Numbered from the stretch's first letter, positions 7,235 to 14,060 are shown. The stretch is 14,766 nt of DNA from Chloroflexota bacterium (GCA_026389975.1 JAPLGV010000402.1:1-14766), one strand, 5' to 3'. Translations and numbers: made by a program. Notes: generated by a model not told the origin, from the sequence alone.

Positions 7235-8300
7235 CCTCCACCCCGCTGGCAGACAGGCGGTCGGCCTCGTCACGGGAGGAGAGTTCCTCGATAAACTGGT
7301 CAATGCTCCCCTCCATTACGACCGGAAGGTTGAAGATCGAAACGTTGATACGGTGATCAGTGACGCGGTTCTGCGGGTAATTATAGGTGCGGATCTTTTC
7401 GGACCGTTCGCCGGTTCCCACCTGCGAGCGGCGGTCGGCATCCTGTGTGGAGCGCCGCTTTTCTTCCTCGATTTCGTACAGGCGCGCCCGCAAAATGGAC
7501 ATGGCGCGCAGTTTGTTCTGCAGCTGTGAGCGTTCATCCTGGACGGCGACCACCATGCCGGTCGGCAGGTGGGTGATGCGGATGGCAGTGGCATTCTTCT
7601 GGACATTCTGGCCGCCCGCGCCGGAGGAGCGGAAAACGTCAATTTTCATATCGGACTCGGGGATTTCCACATCCACATCCTCCACTTCAGCCAAAGCGGC
7701 CACGGTGGCAGTAGATGTGTGAATACGGCCCGAAGACTCGGTGGCCGGGACCCGTTGGACACGGTGCGCACCGGACTCGTATTTGAGTTTCGAAAAAGCG
7801 CCCTTGCCCTTGACTTGGAAAACAACTTCCTTGAAACCGCCCACGCCAATCGCATTCGAGTCCATCAGCTCGACTTTCCAGCCCTGGCGTTCAGCATAAC
7901 GCGTGTACATGCGATACAGGTCGGCGGCAAAGATGGCCGCTTCCTCCCCACCCGTTCCGGCGCGGATTTCGACAAAGACGTTTTTATCGTCGCGCGGGTC
8001 CTTGGGCACAAGCATCAGTTTGAGCTCCTTTTCGAGCACTGCCGCCCGCGGTTCCAGATCAGCAATTTCCGACTCGGCCAGGAGGCGCATTTCGGCATCT
8101 TCTTCGGACCCGGCAATTGCGCGGGCTTCTTCCAGTCGTGTCATGTCGCGGCGGTATTCTTTCGATTTTTCGACCATGGGTTCCAGGTCGAGGCGTTCTT
8201 TGTTCAGTTCGGCGGCGCGTTGATAATCGTCGCCCACTTCCAACAGGAGCCGATGAAGTTCTTCGTAGCGTTTTTCTATTCCAGCAAGTTTTTCGAGCAT
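7221..8300 (-). CDS. prfA: Peptide chain release factor 1
   Basis: RF1 reads UAA and UAG stop codons and triggers hydrolysis of peptidyl-tRNA on the ribosome. The 359 residues are standard. The tripeptide anticodon is of RF1 type, PAT at 185-187 in RVPATESSGR, rather than the SPF of RF2. The catalytic GGQ is at 229-231 (SSGAGGQNVQKN) and is followed by ITHLPTGMVV. The N-terminal part is a charged coiled-coil-like domain. The start has a modest AAAAGG about 6 nt upstream, so it is not leaderless. It heads the overlapping cluster prfA-prmC-tsaC. The 221 bp in front carry a degenerate palindrome array, not an obvious promoter. Confidence 0.97.
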   Translation of the reverse strand: MLEKLAGIEKRYEELHRLLLEVGDDYQRAAELNKERLDLEPMVEKSKEYRRDMTRLEEARAIAGSEEDAEMRLLAESEIADLEPRAAVLEKELKLMLVPKDPRDDKNVFVEIRAGTGGEEAAIFAADLYRMYTRYAERQGWKVELMDSNAIGVGGFKEVVFQVKGKGAFSKLKYESGAHRVQRVPATESSGRIHTSTATVAALAEVEDVDVEIPESDMKIDVFRSSGAGGQNVQKNATAIRITHLPTGMVVAVQDERSQLQNKLRAMSILRARLYEIEEEKRRSTQDADRRSQVGTGERSEKIRTYNYPQNRVTDHRINVSIFNLPVVMEGSIDQFIEELSSRDEADRLSASGVEDGDE

Positions 8301-8355
8301 AAATGACCTTTTCTCGGTTTGATGGATACAAAGTACCCATCCGCTTTATCCTTGT

Positions 8356-8374
8356 GTCCCCATCTTTTGGGGAC
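8356..8374. repeat. Short palindrome GTCCCC / GGGGAC
   Basis: Six-base arms GTCCCC (8356-8361) and GGGGAC (8369-8374) enclose a 7-nt loop. It lies in the prfA leader and shares its arms with the palindromes at 8421-8512, 11057-11086 and 14305-14324. There is no T-run on either side, so it does not look like a terminator. Confidence 0.6.
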
Positions 8375-8420
8375 CAATTCAATTTCAATACAACCGCCTC
8401 ACCAAACGCCGCGAGTGCCG

Positions 8421-8512
8421 ATGACATCGTCCCCGTCAGGGGATATCATCCCCGCTTTGGGAGTAACATCCATATCCGGGGAATAACACCCTCGCAGGGA
8501 GTCACCCCGAAG
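8421..8512. repeat. Degenerate tandem array of about 18-nt palindromic units
   Basis: About five successive units begin near 8421, 8439, 8459, 8478 and 8497. Each has the pattern GGGGA, then a TA/TC-rich middle, then ATCCCC or ACCCC. The clearest unit is GGGGATATCATCCCC (8439-8453), a 6-bp stem around ATC. The neighbour GACATCGTCCCC (8423-8434) recurs at 11075-11086. The array lies between the 42-residue gene and prfA. Confidence 0.6.
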
Positions 8513-8521
8513 AAGTCACCG

Positions 8522-8650
8522 TTACTTTACGATCAGCGACAAGAGCATGGTTGAGAGAACAATCACTGAGATAACGATAAAAATAACCCGATATGCGCGC
8601 GTCTGGCGCTGCTCTCTGGTTATTCTTTTTGCATTTTTACCTTTTGCCAT
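8522..8650 (-). CDS. 42-residue single-pass membrane protein of unknown function
   Basis: I recognise no named family. The peptide opens with a strongly basic, soluble stretch of about 20 residues (MAKGKNAKRITREQRQTR). One hydrophobic helix of about 18 residues (roughly 22-41) follows, and it ends in VK. By the positive-inside rule the basic N-terminus would be cytoplasmic. GAGG lies 8 nt before the ATG on the minus strand, a good ribosome binding site. It sits 38 nt after the response-regulator remnant and ahead of prfA, in the same direction. The basic-tail/one-helix layout and the ribosome binding site make it much more gene-like than other ORFs of this size here. Confidence 0.65.
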   Translation of the reverse strand: MAKGKNAKRITREQRQTRAYRVIFIVISVIVLSTMLLSLIVK

Positions 8651-8688
8651 CTTTTCTGCCTCACTTCTTGTTATATTTCAAAGACCTT

Positions 8689-9071
8689 TTATTTATTTTC
8701 GCCATGCGCTCTGAACGCCTTTTTCATGGCCTCTTCCAGATCCTCAAGTGCAACCGGTTTGGTCACGTAAGCATCCGCGCCAAGGGGCATGGCTTAGTCT
8801 ACCATCACGTGGCGGCCTCGGTGGAAAGCATGACGACTGGGATATTCTTCAAATCCTTGCGGCGGCGTAAAAATACCAGAAAGTCAATCCCGATCTCTCC
8901 CGATATGTTGATATCCAGGATGAACAGGTCAGGGCGCTCTCCATCGAGCTAAGTCTGGGCCGCCGGGCGCGCCGAGAAGAAATGCCGCGTTTCGCAATCC
9001 AGCAGTTTGAGCATCTACCGCACGGCATGGATCATTTCCTCATCATTGTCAACGATCCAGACAGTTTTCAT
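8689..9071 (-). pseudogene. Response-regulator receiver-domain pseudogene
   Basis: The translated remnant is clearly a CheY-like receiver. It has the acidic pair D8/D10 (TVWIVDNDEEM), the phosphoacceptor D53 (PDLFILDIN), the switch Ser in VVMLSTE, and the Lys in GADAYVTKPV, ending in a helix and TAA at 8691-8689. It is broken by TAG at codon 19 (9017-9015), TAG at codon 41 (8951-8949), a frame change near 8805-8820 and TAA at 8796-8794 in the second frame. The ATG overlaps the uvrC stop by 4 nt, so it was once coupled to uvrC. No histidine kinase or output domain is present. Protein-level conservation around the stops suggests the damage is recent. Confidence 0.85.
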
Positions 9072-10978
9072 TCCAGATGCGCCTTGATACTTTCAGCCAA
9101 TGCCTTATTAATTCCCGGCACGGCGCTCAATTCTACCACCGAAGCCTCTCTTATCTTATCCACAGAACCGAAATGTTTCAAGAGGGCTTTCCGTTTGACA
9201 GGGCCAATGCCGGGGAGAGAATCCAGGGCCGAGGCCATGCCCTGCTTCGTCCGCCGCGCCCGGTGCGCGGTAATGGCAAAGCGATGTGCTTCGTCGCGGA
9301 TGCGCTGAACAAGGTATAGTCCCTGCGAATGGCGCGGCAGCTGCAACGAATCGGGCTTGTTGGGGAAAAAAATTTCCTCCTCCTGCTTGGCCAGACCCAC
9401 CACCGGCACTTTGTCGAACAATTCGAATTTTTGGAGGACTTCCATCGCGCGGGATAACTGGCCCTTGCCGCCATCCACAATCAACAGGTCCGGGAGGAAG
9501 GCGAACGATTCGTCCGGCTTGGATCCGGGTGCTGCCCTGAACCGCTGCGCTGAGCTTGTCGAAGCGGAAATTGAAGGGTCCGTCTCCCGGGCCGCGTCCC
9601 AGCGCTTGAAGCGACGCGTCAGCACTTCCTCCATGCTGGCGAAATCATCGGGAGCGCCGATGGACCCCTCAACATTGAACCGGCGGTAGAGTTTTTTATC
9701 CGGCACGCCCTGCGTGAAAACGACCATGCTCCCGACGGTTGCCACCCCCTGGGTATGGGAAATATCGTAGCACTCGATGCGGTTGGGCGGATTAGGCAAC
9801 TGAAAGGCCGACTGCAACTCGGCCAGCGCCTGTTCCTGCTTGTGAGTGTCCGCCTGCCACTGCGCCCGCAAGGCTTGCAAGGTCTCGGCAGCGTTTTCGG
9901 CGGCCATTTGGACCAGGTCGTGCGGCTGACCATTGCGCGGCACAACCATCTCGGTTTTCTCACCGCCGCGTCGTGAACGCAGCCACTGGCCGATAATCTG
10001 CGCTTCCTCGATCTCCTGAGGCAGGAGTACCTGCTCGGGTATTTCCGCCGCTTCGGTGTAGAACTGCTTGACAAACTCGGCCATTACTTCTTTATCAGCG
10101 GTATCTTCTGTACCTTCGAGTATGAAATATTCACGTCCGATCAGTTTGCCGCCCCGTATGAAAAAGATCTGCACACAGGCTTCGTTATCGGCGCGTGCCA
10201 TGGCAATTACATCCGAATCCTTGTAATCTGCCGCAAAAACCACCTTCTGGCGCTCGACGATGGACTGCATGGCCTTCAACTGATCGCGCAAAGCCCCGGC
10301 CTTCTCGAAACGCATTGCCTCTGCGGCTTTTTCCATTTCCTGCTGGACACGCGCGATGATCGGCTCAGAGTGGCCGTTGAGGAACTCCTGCAGGTCGGAG
10401 ATCATCTGGCGGTATTGCTGCTGGTTCAATGCGCCGATGCAGGGCGCTAGGCAGAGTTTGATATCGTAGTAAAGGCAGGCGCGTTTATCCTGGCCGGTGA
10501 TCTCCCGGTCACAGGTCAGGTATGGGAAGACGCGCCGCAACACATCCAGGGTCTGGTAGACGGCCCAGGCGGAGGTGTATGGCCCGAAATAGCGCGCCCC
10601 GTCATCCAGCATCAGGCGCGTCACGGTGACTTTGGGATACGGTTCATTCCAGTGGATTTTGATGTACGGGTAGCGTTTGTCATCTTTCAGTCGAATGTTG
10701 TACTTGGGTCGGTGCTTCTTGATGAGGTTCATCTCGAGGATGAGCGCCTCGAGTTCGGACCCAATCACGATCCATTCGATGTGGGTGATCTCGCGCACCA
10801 GGCGACGCGTCTTGTGGTCATGGCTGGAATCGGCACGGAAATACGAGCGGACGCGGTTCTTCAGGCTGATCGCCTTGCCGACATAGATAATCGTCCCCTC
10901 GGCATTTGTCATCAGGTAACAGCCGGGCTTGGATGGGAGGGTATCGAGAATACCCTTGAGGTGGTCAGAAATGTCCAT
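9068..10978 (-). CDS. uvrC: UvrABC excinuclease subunit C
   Basis: UvrC makes both incisions in nucleotide excision repair. The 636 residues contain the GIY-YIG nuclease (about 18-100, with IIYVGKA and E77) and four cysteines C156, C168, C176 and C180, whose spacing of 12, 8 and 4 matches the known 4Fe-4S ligands. A UVR domain for UvrB binding (about 206-238), an RNase H-like nuclease (D405, D502, H565) and C-terminal helix-hairpin-helix repeats (about 588-636) follow. I chose MDISDH at 10978: a TAAAAT box lies exactly 7 nt upstream. The frame is open to 11230, but the extra 84 residues are repeat-derived. Residues of about 468-486 are a non-conserved linker encoded by a dispersed repeat. Confidence 0.95.
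   Translation of the reverse strand: MDISDHLKGILDTLPSKPGCYLMTNAEGTIIYVGKAISLKNRVRSYFRADSSHDHKTRRLVREITHIEWIVIGSELEALILEMNLIKKHRPKYNIRLKDDKRYPYIKIHWNEPYPKVTVTRLMLDDGARYFGPYTSAWAVYQTLDVLRRVFPYLTCDREITGQDKRACLYYDIKLCLAPCIGALNQQQYRQMISDLQEFLNGHSEPIIARVQQEMEKAAEAMRFEKAGALRDQLKAMQSIVERQKVVFAADYKDSDVIAMARADNEACVQIFFIRGGKLIGREYFILEGTEDTADKEVMAEFVKQFYTEAAEIPEQVLLPQEIEEAQIIGQWLRSRRGGEKTEMVVPRNGQPHDLVQMAAENAAETLQALRAQWQADTHKQEQALAELQSAFQLPNPPNRIECYDISHTQGVATVGSMVVFTQGVPDKKLYRRFNVEGSIGAPDDFASMEEVLTRRFKRWDAARETDPSISASTSSAQRFRAAPGSKPDESFAFLPDLLIVDGGKGQLSRAMEVLQKFELFDKVPVVGLAKQEEEIFFPNKPDSLQLPRHSQGLYLVQRIRDEAHRFAITAHRARRTKQGMASALDSLPGIGPVKRKALLKHFGSVDKIREASVVELSAVPGINKALAESIKAHLE
9544..9567. repeat. Dispersed-repeat fragment inside uvrC
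   Basis: The minus strand carries CTTCGACAAGCTCAG, the core of a repeat I know from many bacterial genomes, flanked by CCGCT and AGCGG arms. Here it is in frame and encodes ASTSSAQR (residues about 472-479), between the RRFKRW segment and the PDLLIVDGGKG strand of the nuclease domain, where a variable linker is expected. Confidence 0.65.
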
Positions 10979-10985
10979 CACTCCA

Positions 10986-10994
10986 ATTTTATCA
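10986..10994 (-). promoter_or_regulatory. Extended -10 box for a leaderless uvrC mRNA
   Basis: Read on the minus strand, TGA TAAAAT is an extended -10 element. The hexamer (10991-10986) ends exactly 7 nt before the ATG at 10978. A GGAG also lies within the 7 nt but sits too close to the ATG to be a normal Shine-Dalgarno sequence. Confidence 0.5.
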
Positions 10995-11056
10995 CCCTGC
11001 ACTGTCACCTCCGGGGGTTCTCCGGGAATCGCCGTACACGTTTTCTGGGTCGTTGC

Positions 11057-11152
11057 GATATCATCCCCGAAGGGGACATCGTCCCCTGTTCTTGGGGGAG
11101 GGCTGGATGCTCTTTCCAGCCCGACACTTGCACCGCACTGCGTTCGGTGCAA
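11057..11152. repeat. Cluster of palindromes between uvrC and pncC
   Basis: Four hairpins lie in a row: TCCCC-GAA-GGGGA (11064-11076), GGGGAC-ATC-GTCCCC (11072-11086, exclusive with the first), GGGCTGGA/TCCAGCCC with a 7-nt loop (11100-11122), and TTGCACCG/CGGTGCAA with a 9-nt loop (11128-11152). The first two share GATATCATCCCC and GACATCGTCCCC with the array at 8421-8512, in swapped order. They separate two divergent promoters. Confidence 0.65.
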
Positions 11153-11193
11153 TGCAGTTGAGCAATCTCCTTCATGGCAATTGGTTTTCCTTG

Positions 11194-11202
11194 TGGTATA
11201 AC
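11194..11202 (+). promoter_or_regulatory. Extended -10 box for a leaderless pncC mRNA
   Basis: TGG TATAAC is an extended -10 element (TGn then hexamer 11197-11202), ending exactly 7 nt before the ATG at 11210. No Shine-Dalgarno sequence and no good -35 box are visible. Confidence 0.6.
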
Positions 11203-11209
11203 TGCCCGC

Positions 11210-11701
11210 ATGAGCATCTTTCTCGAACAAACGCTTGGCCCACTCCTGCGCACCCGCGGCCTGAAACTCGCCACCGCCGAATCCTGCACCGGCGGCCTGT
11301 TAGCTGACCATACCACGGATGTCCCCGGCTCCTCCGATTACTTCGTAGGCGGGGTTGTAGCCTACGCGTATGAGGCCAAAGTGGCCCTCCTGCACGTTTC
11401 GTGGGATACCCTGCGCCTCCACGGCGCAGTCAGTCGGGAGACCGTGATCGAGATGGCGCGCGGCGTCCGCACCGCGCTGGGCGCGGATCTTGGGATCAGC
11501 GTGAGCGGCATCGCCGGACCCGGCGGTGGGTTGCCGGAAAAACCGGTCGGCACCACCTGGATCGGTCTTTCAGCGCGAGACGGCGACTGGGCTCGTAAGT
11601 TCGTCTGGGACGGTGACCGCCGCGCCAATAAAGAGTCCTCGGCGCAGGCTGCGCTGCAGTTTGTGCTGGATTACCTAGATAAAAAACTGGAAAATGGGTG
11701 A
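11210..11701 (+). CDS. pncC: Nicotinamide-nucleotide amidohydrolase (CinA C-terminal family)
   Basis: PncC deamidates NMN to nicotinate mononucleotide in pyridine-nucleotide salvage. The 163 residues are the stand-alone C-terminal domain; the N-terminal MoCF-like domain of full CinA is absent. Visible motifs are LATAESCTGGLLA (20-32, with Ser25), the VVAYAYEAK stretch ending in Lys57, VSGIAGPGGG (98-107) and KPVGTTWIGL (111-120). The usual catalytic pair is a Ser and a Lys, and these two residues fit. I chose the ATG at 11210 because TATAAC ends 7 nt upstream; an in-frame ATG at 11174 lies before the promoter box. The last 8 nt overlap the next gene, implying an operon. Confidence 0.9.
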   Translation: MSIFLEQTLGPLLRTRGLKLATAESCTGGLLADHTTDVPGSSDYFVGGVVAYAYEAKVALLHVSWDTLRLHGAVSRETVIEMARGVRTALGADLGISVSGIAGPGGGLPEKPVGTTWIGLSARDGDWARKFVWDGDRRANKESSAQAALQFVLDYLDKKLENG

Positions 11702-12368
11702 TCAGCGTATCATCGTACTGATCTCGTCCAACTCCGAATGGCGGGCGGTCAAAGAGATCCTCGCCCCATCACGAGTGCAATCCACGCCTCCGGGCGAGAC
11801 TTTCGACGTTCGACCTTATACATATTTCCACGGCGGTTGGGGCAAAATTTCCGCTGCGGCGACGACGCAGTATGTCATTGACCACTTCCAGCCCACCTTG
11901 CTGGTCAACCTGGGGACCTGCGGCGGATTCGAAGGCCGTATTGCGCGCGGGACCGTCATCCTGGTCACAAAAACGATTGTTTACGACATATTCGAGCAGA
12001 TGTCCGACCCGGAGGATGCCATCGTCCACTACTCCACCGAACTCGACCTTTCCTGGCTGCCCGACCGGCTCCCCTACCCCGTCCAGCGCGGATTGCTCAT
12101 TTCCGCCGACCGGGACATCGTCCCGGCGGACATCCCCGGCCTGGTCCAAAAGTATGGGGCCGTTGCTGCAGATTGGGAGTCCGGGGCGATCGCCTGGGTG
12201 GCACAAAAAAACAAGAAGAAGTGTCTCATCCTGCGCGGGGTCACCGACCTGGTCAGCACCGGGGGAGGCGAGGCATATTGCAATATCGAGTTGTTCCACA
12301 AGAACACAATGTCGGTCATGAAAACGCTAATTGACCAGTTGCCAGGTTGGCTGGAAAGAACCGAATAA
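11694..12368 (+). CDS. Nucleoside phosphorylase/MTA-SAH nucleosidase-superfamily protein
   Basis: This cytosolic superfamily splits the N-glycosidic bond of nucleosides such as methylthioadenosine, S-adenosylhomocysteine or inosine. The 224 residues show the phosphorylase-type fold signatures: HGGWGKISAA (46-55), the glycine-rich VNLGTCGGFEGRIARGTVIL (71-90), ADWESGAIAWVA (159-170; E162 in the place of the family's ribose-binding Glu) and LRGVTDL (180-186), with D185 where the catalytic Asp is expected. The second block is DWESG rather than the MTAN-type VEMEGAA, so substrate choice cannot be read from sequence. It overlaps pncC by 8 nt; salvage of nucleotides is a common theme of the pair. 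Confidence 0.82.
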   Translation: MGDQRIIVLISSNSEWRAVKEILAPSRVQSTPPGETFDVRPYTYFHGGWGKISAAATTQYVIDHFQPTLLVNLGTCGGFEGRIARGTVILVTKTIVYDIFEQMSDPEDAIVHYSTELDLSWLPDRLPYPVQRGLLISADRDIVPADIPGLVQKYGAVAADWESGAIAWVAQKNKKKCLILRGVTDLVSTGGGEAYCNIELFHKNTMSVMKTLIDQLPGWLERTE

Positions 12369-12472
12369 GGGCTGACAACTGTCCGCCTCTACTGTTGCAT
12401 TTCATCGTCCCTTGCCCGGAGTAAAAGATCTGGCTTGATAACCATCATCATCTTACGTGCGCGTTTCCATTT

Positions 12473-13708
12473 ATGACCTCCCCTGCCCCCGACCATTCTG
12501 AAGAAACCCGAAAACGCAACTTCCGCAACGTGCAGATCGACGCCATCGGCGTCAGCATCTCGAGCGTGGCCGCGCCGTTCCTGCCGGTTTTCCTGACCCG
12601 TCTCGGCGCCAGCAATTTCCAGGTCGGGCTGCTTTCGTCCATGCCGGGGGTGACCGGGCTGATCTTCGCCATCTTGGTGGGCCGGTTCCTTCAGACGCGG
12701 CGACGCATCGTCCCGTGGTTCAGCCTGTCACGCCTGATGGTCATCTCGTCTTACGCGCTGACCGGACTGCTGACCCTGCTCCTCCCCAGGAGCACCATGG
12801 TGGCCTCCACGCTCGCCATCTGGGCCTTTGCCACCCTTCCCCAGACCGCGCTGGCAGTGGCCTTTTCGGTGGTGATGAACGCCGTGGCCGGGCCGGAGGG
12901 ACGCTATTCCCTGCTCAGCCGGCGTTGGGCCATCTTCGGCCTGACCAGTGTGGTCGGCACCTTTATCGTCACCCGTGTGATCGACCGGGTGGCTTTTCCG
13001 CTGAATTATGCGCTTATGTTCCTGGGATTGTCGCTGGGCGGGCTGATCAGCTTCTATTTCTCGAACCGGATCAGCCTGCCCGACCAGACCACGCCGCCGC
13101 TTTCCACCGGTCAATCGCCAAAGGAAACCATCCGCAGCTACCTGGCCTTGCTGCGGAACAACCCGGCCTTTGTTTCCTTCGCCTCCAAGCGCTTTGTGTA
13201 TTTTTCGGCGCTGGCATTGAGCGCGCCCATCATGCCGTTGTTTCTTGTGCGGGAAGTCGGTGCCTCGGACTCGCAGATCGGCAGTGTCAACATGATCTTC
13301 ACCCTGGTCATGCTGGCGGGATACTTCCTCTGGCCGCGGGTCTCGAAGCGTCGCGGCGCGCACTTCGTCCTGCTGGCCACCACCCTGGGCATGGTGCTCT
13401 ACCCGGCGCTGACCGCCACCACCCACCACGTGGAGTCGATCATGGTCTTCGCCGGTATCGCCGGGCTGTTCCAGGCCGGGCTTGATCTAGTCTTTTTCGA
13501 TGAACTACTGAAGACCGTCCCGGCTGAATACAGCGCCACGTTCGTTTCGCTGGCGCAGTCCATGCAATATCTTTCCATCATCATCGCTCCGATGGTGGGT
13601 ACATTCCTGGCAAATTACATCGGCCTGGGCGGGGCATTATGGCTGAGCGCCGGTCTGCGGCTGCTGGGATTTTTGCTGTTCCTGAGGCGGGATAAAAGGG
13701 CATGCTAA
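12473..13708 (+). CDS. Major facilitator superfamily transporter
   Basis: The 411 residues are very hydrophobic and consistent with 12 membrane helices in two halves. A polar, charged N-terminus of about 20 residues (MTSPAPDHSEETRKRNFRN) precedes helix 1. The loop between helices 2 and 3 has the basic MFS motif (VGRFLQTRRR, about 73-82), and the second half has its counterpart (WPRVSKRRGAHF). A longer central loop near residues 200-220 separates the halves. The substrate is unknown and no neighbour suggests it. It lies 104 nt after the phosphorylase-family gene; I see neither a Shine-Dalgarno sequence nor a -10 box at the leaderless distance. Its TAA stop is the first triplet of a 25-nt repeat also found at 14322. 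Confidence 0.9.
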   Translation: MTSPAPDHSEETRKRNFRNVQIDAIGVSISSVAAPFLPVFLTRLGASNFQVGLLSSMPGVTGLIFAILVGRFLQTRRRIVPWFSLSRLMVISSYALTGLLTLLLPRSTMVASTLAIWAFATLPQTALAVAFSVVMNAVAGPEGRYSLLSRRWAIFGLTSVVGTFIVTRVIDRVAFPLNYALMFLGLSLGGLISFYFSNRISLPDQTTPPLSTGQSPKETIRSYLALLRNNPAFVSFASKRFVYFSALALSAPIMPLFLVREVGASDSQIGSVNMIFTLVMLAGYFLWPRVSKRRGAHFVLLATTLGMVLYPALTATTHHVESIMVFAGIAGLFQAGLDLVFFDELLKTVPAEYSATFVSLAQSMQYLSIIIAPMVGTFLANYIGLGGALWLSAGLRLLGFLLFLRRDKRAC

Positions 13709-13730
13709 AGGCTGGATTGATCCCTGGCTG
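13706..13730. repeat. 25-bp repeat, copy 1 (starts at the MFS stop codon)
   Basis: TAAAGGCTGGATTGA followed by TCCCTGGCTG matches 14322-14346 at 23 of 25 positions, in the same orientation. It begins exactly at the MFS stop codon, so the 3' end of that gene abuts or was created by the repeat. Confidence 0.6.
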
Positions 13731-13738
13731 AACGAAGA

Positions 13739-13773
13739 AAAACTTCCAAAGTAAGATTTACTTCGGAAGTTTT
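13739..13773 (+). terminator. Hairpin terminator after the MFS gene
   Basis: Arms AAAACTTCC-A-AAGTAA (13739-13754) and TTACTT-C-GGAAGTTTT (13758-13773) form a 16-position stem with one mismatch and a 3-nt loop. It has A and T runs on the two sides, so it could work in both directions (MFS gene from the left, antitoxin remnant from the right). The CTTC/GAAG arms resemble the palindrome at 14525-14557. Confidence 0.7.
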
Positions 13774-13776
13774 CGT

Positions 13777-13827
13777 TTATCTCATGATCTTGTCATATTC
13801 AGCGTGAGGTCCTATTTATAACCATAC
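13777..13827 (-). pseudogene. C-terminal remnant of a RelE/ParE-like toxin
   Basis: Directly after the antitoxin stop, the minus strand reads VWL, stop, IGPHAEYDKIMR, stop. The end matches the C-terminus of RelE/ParE-type toxins that I know to accompany this antitoxin family (typically WIGTHAEYDKL). Only about 16 of roughly 85 residues remain, with a TAA inside, so most of the toxin has been deleted. Confidence 0.7.
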
Positions 13828-13830
13828 ACG

Positions 13831-14031
13831 TCATAACTCTTTGGCTTTACCGGCGCGATAATTGTTTAAGGCTTGCTCTGAAATTTTTTCGAGTTTGCCA
13901 GATTTGGCGTCAGTTTCAAATTGCTTGTCCCAAACCTGCGCCTCAAATTCATCAAACCATTCGCGAAAGCGCGCAAGGTCTTTAGAAGGGAGTTGAGTCA
14001 CAGCTTGTTTAAGTTCTTGAATACTCATCAT
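13831..14031 (-). CDS. Orphan type II antitoxin-like protein (addiction module component)
   Basis: The 66 residues (65 if the second ATG at 14028 is used) are mostly helical and acidic, with a basic tail. The pattern SIQELKQAVTQLPSKDLARF, then REWFDEFEAQVWDKQFE and LEKISEQALNNYRAGKAKEL, is typical of small antitoxins paired with RelE/ParE toxins. AAAGGAG lies 3 nt before the first ATG and 6 nt before the second, so the second start is better spaced. In intact systems it would neutralise the co-transcribed toxin; here the toxin is reduced to a stub. The frame is clean, so it may still be expressed, or may protect against related toxins elsewhere. Base composition is more A+T-rich than the core genes. 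Confidence 0.8.
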   Translation of the reverse strand: MMSIQELKQAVTQLPSKDLARFREWFDEFEAQVWDKQFETDAKSGKLEKISEQALNNYRAGKAKEL

Positions 14032-14060
14032 ATACTCCTTTCACGGAACACTCCCCGAAA

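Noticed and set aside
7569..8306. 245-codon + strand ORF opposite prfA
   Set aside because: It is a mirror of a strongly supported RF1 gene, with no recognisable motif and His/Phe-rich antisense composition.
8421..8512. CRISPR array
   Set aside because: Units are 16-20 nt, degenerate, palindromic and without unique spacers; no cas genes.
8949..9017. Pyrrolysine or selenocysteine read-through in the receiver gene
   Set aside because: A frame change and a TAA are also present, and no downstream insertion element is seen; decay explains all lesions. selA alone is not evidence for recoding here, since the stops are TAG and TAA.
10979..11230. 84-residue N-terminal extension of UvrC (open frame up to 11230)
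   Set aside because: It crosses the palindrome cluster, the pncC promoter and the pncC start, has no family similarity, and a -10 box lies 7 nt before the internal ATG at 10978.
12715..13485. 256-codon + ORF inside the MFS gene
   Set aside because: It is an alternative frame of a clear 12-helix transporter, with Arg/His/Gly-rich composition typical of frame shadows.
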